A stretch of DNA of 39,735 nucleotides from a virus, in IMG/VR virus record IMGVR_UViG_3300021594_000242, positions 1 to 39,735 of that record; one strand, given 5' to 3'. The notes beneath the pieces were generated by a model. The model had not been told where the DNA came from and ran no database searches. It saw only the letters and a program-made list of their open reading frames with translations. This document shows positions 21,167 through 27,428 of the stretch, piece by piece. Position 1 is the first letter of the stretch, and each line of letters begins with the position of its first letter. The translations under genes and the position numbers were made by a program.

Positions 21167-21227
21167 GGGTGTAGTGTTGCAACATAGGCTATAAGTGTTT
21201 CCCGACAAATATAGGCTAACTACACCC
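21167..21227 (-). promoter_or_regulatory. hairpin and direct repeats upstream of ahpC
   Basis: GGGTGTAGT (21167-21175) and ACTACACCC (21219-21227) form a 9-bp stem, with a run of A/T-rich TTTTT after it in the - direction, so it can end transcription from the GPx gene. In the loop, two copies of ATAGGCTA (21184-21191, 21211-21218) lie 27 bp apart, about 2.6 helical turns. A possible promoter in the loop, - strand TTGTCG-N16-TATGTT, drives ahpC. The repeats are good candidates for a regulator site. Confidence 0.5.
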
Positions 21228-21253
21228 TTACTACTATTATAGCATTATAGGGG

Positions 21254-21688
21254 CTATACTGCAATATCGGATACCTTATATGAACTAGGATAATGCTTTA
21301 TAGATCCATCTGTAGACACTAAAAATTTTTCAAAATTCCAACCAATATCTCTTCCCCCAGTAGCCTTCTCCTTGCAATATTTATATATTGGGTGGGCATT
21401 TGGACCATTAACCTCTATTTTTTCAGAGATGGCAAATGTTACTCCGAAGTTAGTTGTACAAAATTGCTTAATTGCTTCATTGGAGTCTGGCTCTTGGTTG
21501 CCAAATTGATTACAGGGAAATCCAATAACGACTAACGAATCACTTTGTGCCTTTTGTAAGTCTGCATATTGTGAGGTGTACCCACATTTGCTTGCTGTGT
21601 TTACAATAAGAATATTTTTATCCTTAAAGTTTTTTAGTTCTACAACATTTTTGTTGTTGTCTATAAATGATAAATCATATATGCTCAT
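21254..21688 (-). CDS. glutathione peroxidase family, thioredoxin-dependent type
   Basis: A 144-residue GPx: 'NTASKCGYTSQY' with peroxidatic Cys35, 'GFPCNQFGNQEP' and 'GWNFEKFLV' with Trp117-Asn118 complete the catalytic tetrad. Cys77 ('IKQFCTTNFGV') is at the resolving position of Cys-type, thioredoxin-using GPx proteins. Reduction by the nearby phage or host thioredoxin is likely. The ATG follows a hairpin that carries its Shine-Dalgarno sequence (21693-21735). The protein is slightly shorter than usual (about 160). Confidence 0.9.
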   Translation of the reverse strand: MSIYDLSFIDNNKNVVELKNFKDKNILIVNTASKCGYTSQYADLQKAQSDSLVVIGFPCNQFGNQEPDSNEAIKQFCTTNFGVTFAISEKIEVNGPNAHPIYKYCKEKATGGRDIGWNFEKFLVSTDGSIKHYPSSYKVSDIAV

Positions 21689-21692
21689 AAAA

Positions 21693-21735
21693 ATTCTCTC
21701 CTATGTTCTATACTAAGTATATCATAGGAGAGAAT
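21693..21735 (-). promoter_or_regulatory. hairpin hiding the GPx Shine-Dalgarno, with a promoter in the loop
   Basis: A perfect 13-bp inverted repeat, ATTCTCTCCTATG (21693-21705) and CATAGGAGAGAAT (21723-21735) on the + strand. On the - strand the 3' arm carries AGGAGAG, the ribosome site of the GPx gene, and is followed by TTTTT then ATG. The loop carries - strand TGaTATACT, an extended -10. Read-through RNA would fold and hide the site; RNA from the internal promoter lacks the first arm. Confidence 0.75.
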
Positions 21736-21758
21736 GGTTTTTATTAATAACTAATTTA

Positions 21759-22562
21759 TTAAACAGCAACTAGTTCGTCTGCATTGACATATGCTGGATT
21801 AATGATTGATTTTTCTCCAGCCATCAATCTTTCGATATGGTCACGGATAACAGCATTTTCCTCATTGAAAATGTATTCAGATCTATCTGGACCCATTTTT
21901 GGATCTTGTCCTTTTGCTATTAGATCTTCTTTGAGTGTACGCTCAACATCCCAGTTCAATGTTGTAGCAGGATAATGCTTAACCACATATCCATCTTTAT
22001 CAATTAAATATTTTTCAAAGTTAGCATTCATCATGAATCCGCCATTATGTTCATTTAAATATCTTGATTCATAATCTGTTTTTTCAACTATACCAAGTTC
22101 TTTTTTCTTATTCATTATTTCCAAAATTTGTCTTGAAACTTCTAGATATAGTTCATGTCTTTCTCCAAAAGGCTGTCCATTTCCGTTAAGTCCTGGTCCT
22201 TTTCCTAGCCATGGTGCTTCTAGTGGGATTTCTGCGGGATTTGATGTAATCATTTCTGAAAATGGGAACGTAACACCATAAACATCTATTCCGTAATTCT
22301 TTGAGTCTAAACCACAAGTGATACCTTTTGACCACTTTCCTTTTGTAATGCTAGGACCACAGAAGTCATTTGTTGGAATTGCAACAACAGTAAAGTCATC
22401 TCCAGCAAGATCTTCCTGAATCCACTGAATAGACTCCATTTGACCAGCGTTTCCACAACCAACTGTTGTGTTGATAAGCAATACTACTTTGCCTTTAAAT
22501 TGCTGCAAGAAGTGTGATTCTCCTTCAGCAGACTCCAATTCGATATCATATATAGATTTCAT
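21759..22562 (-). CDS. divergent, extended glutathione-peroxidase-like protein
   Basis: A 267-residue protein with a GPx-like core: 'INTTVGCGNAGQM' (Cys36 at the peroxidatic place), 'AIPTNDFCGPSIT' and 'ANFEKYLIDKDGYVVKHYP'. The Trp of the tetrad is replaced ('NANFEKY'), Cys68 and Cys83 are extra, and a 70-residue C-terminal extension ends in charged helices. Activity may differ from true GPx, for example a thiol-disulfide or reductase-like role. It is the first of the two tandem GPx genes and has its own SD (AGGAGG). Confidence 0.75.
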   Translation of the reverse strand: MKSIYDIELESAEGESHFLQQFKGKVVLLINTTVGCGNAGQMESIQWIQEDLAGDDFTVVAIPTNDFCGPSITKGKWSKGITCGLDSKNYGIDVYGVTFPFSEMITSNPAEIPLEAPWLGKGPGLNGNGQPFGERHELYLEVSRQILEIMNKKKELGIVEKTDYESRYLNEHNGGFMMNANFEKYLIDKDGYVVKHYPATTLNWDVERTLKEDLIAKGQDPKMGPDRSEYIFNEENAVIRDHIERLMAGEKSIINPAYVNADELVAV

Positions 22563-22589
22563 CGATTACCTCCTATAGGTTATGAGATT

Positions 22590-22598
22590 ATTATAGCA
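22590..22598 (-). promoter_or_regulatory. extended -10 promoter for the GPx-like gene
   Basis: TGcTATAAT on the - strand (-10 at 22590-22595), about 28 nt before the ATG at 22562, with AGGAGG in the leader. Confidence 0.6.
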
Positions 22599-22603
22599 CC
22601 CTT

Positions 22604-23311
22604 TTAGCAATCGTCTTTTGTACTAAGTACTATATTATTATCAGACCAGCACTGACCATATAGCGTGTGCCTTGAGTTTGGTCCAAGAACTTTTGTTACT
22701 CTGTGGGTAAATTCTTTGCCAATCGGAATATTTATTAACATGCCAGCCTTTGGCTTTACTATATAGCCTTTTTTAAATTCTATGTAGCCACCTTCAAAGT
22801 CATCATTCAGGTATATTGAGTGTGATGCAATCCTACTACCAGTAGCACCTGTATCTTCCCAGTGCCAATCCATAGCATAGTCAATATCTTCTGCGCTATC
22901 GGGGTTAGATCTAACTGCAAACATTTCTGCATTGCCAAGAGACATACTTTCGTCTCTATCTCTTTTTATTTCTTCGTCTGTACAATATTTGAATGTTTGA
23001 ATCCCGCTGTTTGGTGCGTATCCTTCTGGAAGTACAGATCTCAGTCTTTCAAATATCCCCTCTGGGCCGCTAAAAATATCAAAAACTTCTTCTATAACTG
23101 GATCATCTTGGTTTGGAATTGCAAGTGTGCCATCTTCATCATATCTAGGCTCACTCATAGGCCATTTGTTTAATATGTTTTTATATGGAGAACGCATAGT
23201 TGTGTACCAATGGTTTGGATCATCACAATATTTTTTTAATAAAGACAATTCATTTTCTTTTAGAAAGTTTTCTATGTACCATAATCCTTCATCTAAATAT
23301 ACTTTTTCCAT
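22604..23311 (-). CDS. 2-oxoglutarate/Fe(II) dioxygenase with HxE motif
   Basis: A 235-residue protein paralogous to the next gene upstream: same start ('MEKVYLDEG.WYIENFL'), same 'MRSPYKNILNKW' and the same end ('VTKVLGPNSRHTLYGQ', 'STKDDC'). The iron motif is His150-Trp-Glu152 with one residue inserted compared with the His-Glu-Asp of its paralogue; His202 and Arg213 complete the site. A His-x-Glu triad still binds iron in some members. The pair probably arose by duplication. Substrate unknown. The gene ends 41 bp before the GPx-like gene begins. Confidence 0.8.
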   Translation of the reverse strand: MEKVYLDEGLWYIENFLKENELSLLKKYCDDPNHWYTTMRSPYKNILNKWPMSEPRYDEDGTLAIPNQDDPVIEEVFDIFSGPEGIFERLRSVLPEGYAPNSGIQTFKYCTDEEIKRDRDESMSLGNAEMFAVRSNPDSAEDIDYAMDWHWEDTGATGSRIASHSIYLNDDFEGGYIEFKKGYIVKPKAGMLINIPIGKEFTHRVTKVLGPNSRHTLYGQCWSDNNIVLSTKDDC

Positions 23312-23314
23312 AAT

Positions 23315-23998
23315 TTAACAATCATCCTTTGTGCTTGCTATAACTATTGAAGGGTCTATGTAGGAGTTTCCGTAAAGAGTATGTCTTGAGTTTGGACCCA
23401 AAACCTTATTAACTCTGTGTCTATATTTGTGGCCTCCAGGAATTACAGCAAGCGTTCCAGCCTTTGGCTTTAACTTAATAGGAACTTCAGCAAACTCTAA
23501 TTCTCCACCCTCGTAATCATCATTAAGATATAAACTGAAGGAGCATACAATGTTTTGTTCATGACCTGGATCTTCATGCCAATACATAGCAAAATCTATA
23601 TTTTTATCATCTATATTATATGAATTTATTATGTCCATATTTAAGTTTTCTTTTATCTGATCATCTGTCATATATTTAAAACTTTGGAGTGTGGCATGTC
23701 TGCGGTATGATGGAGGAAGAACAGACTCAAGCCTTTGCCATACGCCATTTGGTCTTGTAAATACTGGAAGATCTATAACTTCAGATGTTTCGTTTGGAAA
23801 TTCTATATTTCCATTTTCGTCATATTTAGGAACAATATTTAAAAATTTATTTAGTATATTTTTATAAGGCGACCTCATTGTTGGATACCAGCCAAGTTCG
23901 TCGTCTGTCTGTGTTTTGAACCACTCAAGTTCTTCTTTTGTTAAGAAATCTTCAATGATCCAAACCTTTTTGTCTTCATCTAGATATATTTTTTCCAT
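23315..23998 (-). CDS. 2-oxoglutarate/Fe(II) dioxygenase (paralogue)
   Basis: A 227-residue oxygenase with His141-x-Asp143 ('YWHEDPG'), 'SLYLNDDYEGGELEF', 'KPKAGTLAVIPGG', distal His194 and Arg205. N- and C-termini match the downstream gene at 22604-23311, from which it is separated by 3 bp. The mRNA is probably leaderless: TATCAT (24005-24010) lies exactly 6 nt before the ATG. Likely prolyl- or small-molecule hydroxylase. Confidence 0.82.
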   Translation of the reverse strand: MEKIYLDEDKKVWIIEDFLTKEELEWFKTQTDDELGWYPTMRSPYKNILNKFLNIVPKYDENGNIEFPNETSEVIDLPVFTRPNGVWQRLESVLPPSYRRHATLQSFKYMTDDQIKENLNMDIINSYNIDDKNIDFAMYWHEDPGHEQNIVCSFSLYLNDDYEGGELEFAEVPIKLKPKAGTLAVIPGGHKYRHRVNKVLGPNSRHTLYGNSYIDPSIVIASTKDDC

Positions 23999-24004
23999 AT
24001 GGAT

Positions 24005-24010
24005 ATGATA
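24005..24010 (-). promoter_or_regulatory. leaderless-type -10 box
   Basis: - strand TGgTATCAT, then six bases and the ATG of the gene at 23998. No ribosome site is present. Confidence 0.5.
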
Positions 24011-24021
24011 CCATAGTTTTG

Positions 24022-24040
24022 TTTCTGATTAGATCAGAAA
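24022..24040. repeat. inverted repeat between the DUF2061 gene and the oxygenase gene
   Basis: TTTCTGAT-tag-ATCAGAAA, a perfect 8-bp inverted repeat with a 3-bp loop just after the DUF2061 stop (- strand). It may be a weak terminator or an operator for the oxygenase promoter that follows. Confidence 0.5.
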
Positions 24041-24042
24041 AA

Positions 24043-24255
24043 CTACCTTCTCCCCCACTGTATATAGTTCCATCCACGCTCATGGGCATAGTAGATAAAT
24101 ACTTTAATTACTGTTTCCCAAAAAGCGATTGCTCCTGATATTGTAGCATTTTTTGTAATCACAAAGGCAACAACAAATGAAGAAAGAGTTCCCCATATGC
24201 GGTAACTTAGTGCCTTAACAAATGATCTTGCCCTAGTTACTTTCACGAAGGCCAC
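24043..24255 (-). CDS. DUF2061 membrane protein
   Basis: A 70-residue protein starting with GTG, with two membrane spans and the core 'RSFVKALSYRIWGTLSSFVVAFVITKN...WETVIKVFIYYAHERGWN', a textbook DUF2061. It shares the family of the gene beside the endolysin (12150). Members are found in many bacteria without known activity. It follows the kinase/nucleotidyltransferase fusion. Confidence 0.8.
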   Translation of the reverse strand: MAFVKVTRARSFVKALSYRIWGTLSSFVVAFVITKNATISGAIAFWETVIKVFIYYAHERGWNYIQWGRR

Positions 24256-24288
24256 TCAATTTTATCATTGCCTATTTTATCTAATATT

Positions 24289-25047
24289 TTAGATGCCCAT
24301 TTCTTTACGCTTTTGCGTAGCCGATATAGCATGAATATTTGCTCCCAAATCTACTTGTTCAATCTTATAGCCTACATCACGACCATAAACAATATTTGTA
24401 ATATTTGGCAGTCGTAATACTAATGTATCCTTAAATGGATTATCTTGCTGAATATATGTTGCAACCTCATCATACTTCAATGGATCCTTTTCTGATGTCT
24501 TGTATGTATTGCGAACACCTACTAATACCTGCTTAGTTCTTTTGTGAGCCTCTTCTTTGAGAGCCTGATGCCCTTCATGCCAAGGCTGATATCTTCCTAA
24601 CTGAAGAGTTGTTGGGGCAGACCAATCAAACAAGGCGCCCGCCTGTATTACAGTGTCTACTTCCTGCTCTAATGTGTATCCGTCTAGAATTCTGATATCA
24701 AATCTTTCTGGATCTTGCCACATTTTATTTGTATCTTCAAATCTACCTTGCTTAATTCTGTCTACCCAAACAACAACATCTGCTGGGCCAAATGCCTCTC
24801 TGGTTTCTTTAGTAGGACAAACAAAGTCAACAATGACAGGAGCAACGCCCTGATTTGCAATTAGCCTTGCCATCTCTCCCATGCGACGAGCATGCTCAAT
24901 CCTATCTTCGGCGGTAAATCCAAGATCAGAATTAACTGTAGATCTTACCTCATCAGCATTAAGATGTATAGCATTAATTCTTTCTTTAAGTGCCGTTGCA
25001 AGTGCAGTCTTACCAGATCCAGGCAAGCCTATAATTTGTATGATCAT
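24289..25047 (-). CDS. fusion of an APS-kinase-like domain and a nucleotidyltransferase
   Basis: A 252-residue two-domain protein. Residues 1-140 form a P-loop kinase like adenylylsulfate kinase: 'GLPGSGKT' at 7-14, 'LNADEVRSTVNSDLGFTAEDRIEHARRMGEMARL' and 'VIVDFVCP'. Residues 147-252 form a HxGH nucleotidyltransferase ('LGRYQPWHEGHQ', HEGH at 157-160, and 'ISATQKR' near the end). The second half resembles NMN/cytidylyl-transferase-like enzymes rather than ATP sulfurylase. It may make a modified nucleotide or cofactor; the sulfur link is inference. Promoter and AGGAG precede the ATG. Confidence 0.8.
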   Translation of the reverse strand: MIIQIIGLPGSGKTALATALKERINAIHLNADEVRSTVNSDLGFTAEDRIEHARRMGEMARLIANQGVAPVIVDFVCPTKETREAFGPADVVVWVDRIKQGRFEDTNKMWQDPERFDIRILDGYTLEQEVDTVIQAGALFDWSAPTTLQLGRYQPWHEGHQALKEEAHKRTKQVLVGVRNTYKTSEKDPLKYDEVATYIQQDNPFKDTLVLRLPNITNIVYGRDVGYKIEQVDLGANIHAISATQKRKEMGI

Positions 25048-25062
25048 TTTGTTCCTCCAAAA

Positions 25063-25071
25063 CCATTATAG
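25063..25071 (-). promoter_or_regulatory. promoter abutting tRNA-Arg 3' end
   Basis: - strand TATAAT at 25063-25068 directly follows the tRNA-Arg end, 15 nt before the ATG at 25047 with GGAGG between. It resembles the layout at tRNA-Asn/endolysin. Confidence 0.55.
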
Positions 25072-25143
25072 CACCCCTGGCAGGAATCGAACCTGCGACA
25101 AACGGATTAGAAGTCCGCTACTCTTCCGCTGAGTTACAGAGGT
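25072..25143 (-). tRNA. tRNA-Arg (TCT)
   Basis: Acceptor ACCTCTG/CAGGGGT (one G-U pair), D-arm, anticodon stem GCGGA/TCCGT with loop CTTCTAA (anticodon TCT), T-arm GCAGG/CCTGC, discriminator G, no CCA. AGA codons are common in the genes of this window, and a phage tRNA for AGA fits an AT-rich genome in a host of higher GC. Confidence 0.92.
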
Positions 25144-25187
25144 ATTGTATCTCCAACGGAGGCCTTAACCAACTTGGCTACTGCTCC
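25144..25187 (-). pseudogene. tRNA 5'-half fused ahead of tRNA-Arg
   Basis: On the - strand, 'GGAGCAG TA GCC AAGTTGGTTAA GGC' is a normal tRNA start through the D-arm; the following bases cannot form an anticodon stem, and tRNA-Arg begins directly after. No T-arm exists. It is transcribed from a perfect promoter. RNase P cleavage of tRNA-Arg would release it as a roughly 45-nt RNA. Confidence 0.6.
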
Positions 25188-25195
25188 ATTATTTA

Positions 25196-25224
25196 ATTAT
25201 AGTTTGTATCGTACTGCTTGTCAA
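25196..25224 (-). promoter_or_regulatory. perfect promoter for the half-tRNA/tRNA-Arg transcript
   Basis: - strand TTGACA (25219-25224), 17-bp spacer, TATAAT (25196-25201). The -35 overlaps the stop codon of the upstream oxygenase gene. Transcription should start near 25189, at the 5' end of the half-tRNA. Confidence 0.85.
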
Positions 25225-26165
25225 ATACCGTTGTCTTCAAGTCTTCGTAATATTTCTGCGGTATCTGGATCATTAATCATTTCTTCTATAGCAGCATTAA
25301 CTGATGGTCTTGTTTCTGGCAGGGTATATAAACGATTTTTAGTAATCTTATACAACAACTTTCTAATTCTTTCACAATCGTCATGTCTCCACCATGTATA
25401 ACAAAATAGCCTATCTTCTGATTGAACTATGTTTAAACAAGTTTTATATTCTTCAATAATTTTATCTATAATATTTTTTTGTGCTTTTTTACAGTCATCA
25501 CAAAAACAGTCACAGTCTTCTAGGTTATGACACAAACTCATTCTATATTTAAGAACTTCGCTAAAAATTTCGTCGTCCTGACTTAACATTAGGTGACTAT
25601 TGTCTGTTTTATAATCTGTAAATCTAAAAAAAATCATCTTGACAAACTCTTGATCTTTAAATTTTTTAAAAGGCCTCCAATGAATTATTTCATTAGGATT
25701 AAAAATTAATGCTGAGTTGTCTTCAAGTTTGTAAACTTCTAAATTTAATCCCAACTCCCATTCAGTATTAGATTGCAACTGAAAGTTTATAATTAAATCT
25801 GTTTCGCAAGAATCAAAATGCGGTGGTAAATTTGGTTCGCCATGTTTATTACTATATTCAACACAACTTATACCACTTAGTTTTAAATTTTTATTTGTTT
25901 TATCTTTTAATAAGTCGTTGAGTTTTTTTAAAACTTCTTCTGTTATTTCTATTCTTCCAATTCTAAACCTGCCAAGATCTGGATCTGGGCCTATTCCGCT
26001 TACATCTTCTAGGCTGGAGTCTCCATGAAAAACAAAATTTTCATCAAATTCGTTTCTTTTTTGATTAACTTTTTCATAAATGTTTTTTAATTCTGTATCT
26101 GAAAAAACATTTTCTATTTTCCAAACATTTTTATTTTTTACGCATTCGTTGTAAAAAATAGTCAA
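25221..26165 (-). CDS. 2-oxoglutarate/Fe(II) dioxygenase with Cys-rich C-terminal extension
   Basis: TTG 26165 is preferred: it directly follows the stop of the gene before, with AAAGG upstream; TTG 26198 and GTG 26174 are longer options. The 314-residue product has His116-x-Asp118 ('LPPHFDSCETDLIINFQL') and His162-Trp-Arg ('IIHWRPFK'), and closely resembles the gene at 27429. It carries an extra 110-residue C-terminal part with a 'CHNLEDCDCFCDDCKKA' cluster, probably a zinc or Fe-S site, and helices. The extra domain sets it apart from all other oxygenases here. Confidence 0.78.
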   Translation of the reverse strand: MTIFYNECVKNKNVWKIENVFSDTELKNIYEKVNQKRNEFDENFVFHGDSSLEDVSGIGPDPDLGRFRIGRIEITEEVLKKLNDLLKDKTNKNLKLSGISCVEYSNKHGEPNLPPHFDSCETDLIINFQLQSNTEWELGLNLEVYKLEDNSALIFNPNEIIHWRPFKKFKDQEFVKMIFFRFTDYKTDNSHLMLSQDDEIFSEVLKYRMSLCHNLEDCDCFCDDCKKAQKNIIDKIIEEYKTCLNIVQSEDRLFCYTWWRHDDCERIRKLLYKITKNRLYTLPETRPSVNAAIEEMINDPDTAEILRRLEDNGI

Positions 26166-26166
26166 G

Positions 26167-26352
26167 TCATACACCCTTTGCCTTTTTAATTGCTTCAATC
26201 ACAAGCATTTTCATGCCCAAGCCATTTAACTTTCCATCAGATATATCGATTGCCTCAATGTCAGCAATAATTTTATCTTTTACAGCCTTTACAACTTTAT
26301 GAGTTCCGTTACAGACTGGGTACTCAGTTGAAAATCCACATCCACATGCCAT
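26167..26352 (-). CDS. CDGSH-type iron-sulfur protein (CNGTH variant)
   Basis: A 61-residue protein starting 'MACGCGFSTEYPVCNGTHK': Cys3, Cys5, Cys14 and His18 fit the 2Fe-2S C-x-C-x2-S-x3-P-x-C-(D/N)-G-T-H motif of CDGSH proteins, with Asn for Asp. CDGSH proteins sense redox state or transfer clusters. The rest is a helical tail. AGGAGAT precedes the ATG. It sits between an oxygenase and unknown genes in a redox-heavy region. Confidence 0.75.
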   Translation of the reverse strand: MACGCGFSTEYPVCNGTHKVVKAVKDKIIADIEAIDISDGKLNGLGMKMLVIEAIKKAKGV

Positions 26353-26364
26353 AATGCATCTCCT

Positions 26365-26628
26365 TTAGTATACTATTTCTTGATCTATTATTATATCAAA
26401 TATATCACTAAGGTGTTTTTCTGGCACATCATGAAAATAGTATGACCCATCTTCTTTAATGCTCCAGCCACGCCAACCATCTTCTTCACACCAAAAAGCA
26501 GAAGCAGTTTTCATAGATTCTGGATCATTTAGTGTTCTAGTAATTGAATTATGCCAATCTACTTCAGCAAAAACTGCAAGCCTAAGTTTTTCCCAAGAAA
26601 ATATAAATTTAATTATGTTATCTAGCAT
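26365..26628 (-). CDS. hypothetical protein
   Basis: An 87-residue soluble protein rich in aromatic residues ('WCEEDGWRGWSIKEDGSYYFHD'). No motif recognised. Its ATG overlaps the end of the upstream basic protein gene by 11 bp (- strand), so translation is coupled. Confidence 0.6.
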   Translation of the reverse strand: MLDNIIKFIFSWEKLRLAVFAEVDWHNSITRTLNDPESMKTASAFWCEEDGWRGWSIKEDGSYYFHDVPEKHLSDIFDIIIDQEIVY

Positions 26629-26788
26629 GGCTGGTCATGCTTTGCAACGATGCGCTTAAAATTTCTGCTCTTTTTGCAATTTGTTGGCGCTCAAACTTAG
26701 AAAGATGTGGTTTATCTTTAAGCCTCTTTTTATTTTTAGCGTAACGCTTTGCCTTATGTTGTGATACTTTGTTGTTAGTTTTTTTCAT
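26618..26788 (-). CDS. small very basic protein
   Basis: A 56-residue protein ('MKKTNNKVSQHKAKRYAKNKKRLKDKPHLSKFERQQIAKRAEIL...') with many Lys and Arg in the first half and a helix in the second; probably binds nucleic acid. The start is fixed by a promoter ending 6 nt before the ATG. It is too short for many gene finders. It overlaps the next gene. Confidence 0.65.
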   Translation of the reverse strand: MKKTNNKVSQHKAKRYAKNKKRLKDKPHLSKFERQQIAKRAEILSASLQSMTSHAR

Positions 26789-26794
26789 ATACTA

Positions 26795-26823
26795 ATCATA
26801 CCATAGCCAACCAATAAGGTCAA
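26795..26823 (-). promoter_or_regulatory. consensus promoter for a leaderless mRNA
   Basis: - strand TTGACC (26818-26823), 17-bp spacer and TATGAT (26795-26800), then exactly six bases to the ATG at 26788. The -35 overlaps the stop of the HAD gene. Confidence 0.8.
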
Positions 26824-27269
26824 CTACGATCTCCGTCCCATGTGCCTATTTTTGTGGTAGGGATATTATTTTCTTCCCATAGTTTTATTACATGTGGGTT
26901 GTCATCAACTGCATGTGTTACGTTCCATAGTTCATTTATTTTATCTAGTATGTCTTTTTTAACTTCATAGTCTGGTCTGTTGTCATTGTTTGCTCTCATA
27001 AACAGGGCATGGCTTCTTACATTGTTTTTTTGCAACCATAGAGATGTGATTCCACGATACTTTTCTTTTCTTGATGTAACAATGATGACTGAATATTTAT
27101 CATTATAAGAATTGTTTAACATTTCAATTACATCAAAATTTGGCAGGGCATCAATGGAAGAATAGTGAAAAGCATCGTAATCTTTATTGCCACCACGAAC
27201 ATGGTGTAAAAATGGATCTACATTCGCAAGAGTTCCATCAACATCGTATATGTGTGCTAGTGGTTTCAC
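26820..27269 (-). CDS. HAD-family polynucleotide 3'-phosphatase-like protein
   Basis: A 149-residue HAD phosphatase starting at GTG 27269 (overlapping the TGA of the gene before). 'IYDVDGTLA' with Asp9 and Asp11 is motif I, 'IIVTSRKEKYRGITSLWLQKNN' is motif II with its Thr-Ser, and 'AVDDNPHVI' is motif III. It resembles the phosphatase half of T4 polynucleotide kinase. Role: repair of 3' ends in RNA or DNA, often against host RNA damage. No kinase half is in the same gene. Confidence 0.82.
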   Translation of the reverse strand: MKPLAHIYDVDGTLANVDPFLHHVRGGNKDYDAFHYSSIDALPNFDVIEMLNNSYNDKYSVIIVTSRKEKYRGITSLWLQKNNVRSHALFMRANNDNRPDYEVKKDILDKINELWNVTHAVDDNPHVIKLWEENNIPTTKIGTWDGDRS

Positions 27270-27370
27270 TTATGTTCTTTCATATGTCTAGATAAAGACT
27301 CATTTGCCATAATTCCCCATCTCAGTTCCCACTCTTTTTTGCAAATTGGGCATGTTATGTGTCTACTCAT
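27266..27370 (-). CDS. tiny C2H2 zinc-finger protein
   Basis: A 34-residue protein with Cys7-x2-Cys10 ('CPICKKEW') and 'SLSRHMKEHK', giving a complete C2H2 finger and little else. Its TGA overlaps the GTG of the HAD gene. The -10 box TAAAAT (27377-27382) lies exactly 6 nt before the ATG. C2H2 fingers are uncommon in phages; a regulatory or RNA-binding role is inferred. Confidence 0.7.
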   Translation of the reverse strand: MSRHITCPICKKEWELRWGIMANESLSRHMKEHK

Positions 27371-27376
27371 AATACA

Positions 27377-27422
27377 ATTTTATCGCAAAATAGTAGTTTT
27401 GTCAAATTCTGCATGATATAAT
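27377..27422. promoter_or_regulatory. divergent pair of leaderless-type promoters
   Basis: - strand TAAAAT (27377-27382) is 6 nt before the zinc-finger ATG at 27370. + strand TGaTATAAT (-10 at 27417-27422) is 6 nt before ATG 27429. No ribosome sites occur. Confidence 0.65.
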
Positions 27423-27428
27423 TACAGG

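Noticed and set aside
21167-21227. A riboswitch before ahpC
   Set aside because: It matches no class I know; it is better read as terminator plus operator.
24289-25047. PAPS synthase (ATP sulfurylase/APS kinase)
   Set aside because: The second domain is too short and has a HEGH motif typical of NMN/cytidylyl transferases.
25144-25187. A complete fifth tRNA
   Set aside because: Only the acceptor start and D-arm can form; anticodon stem and T-arm are missing.
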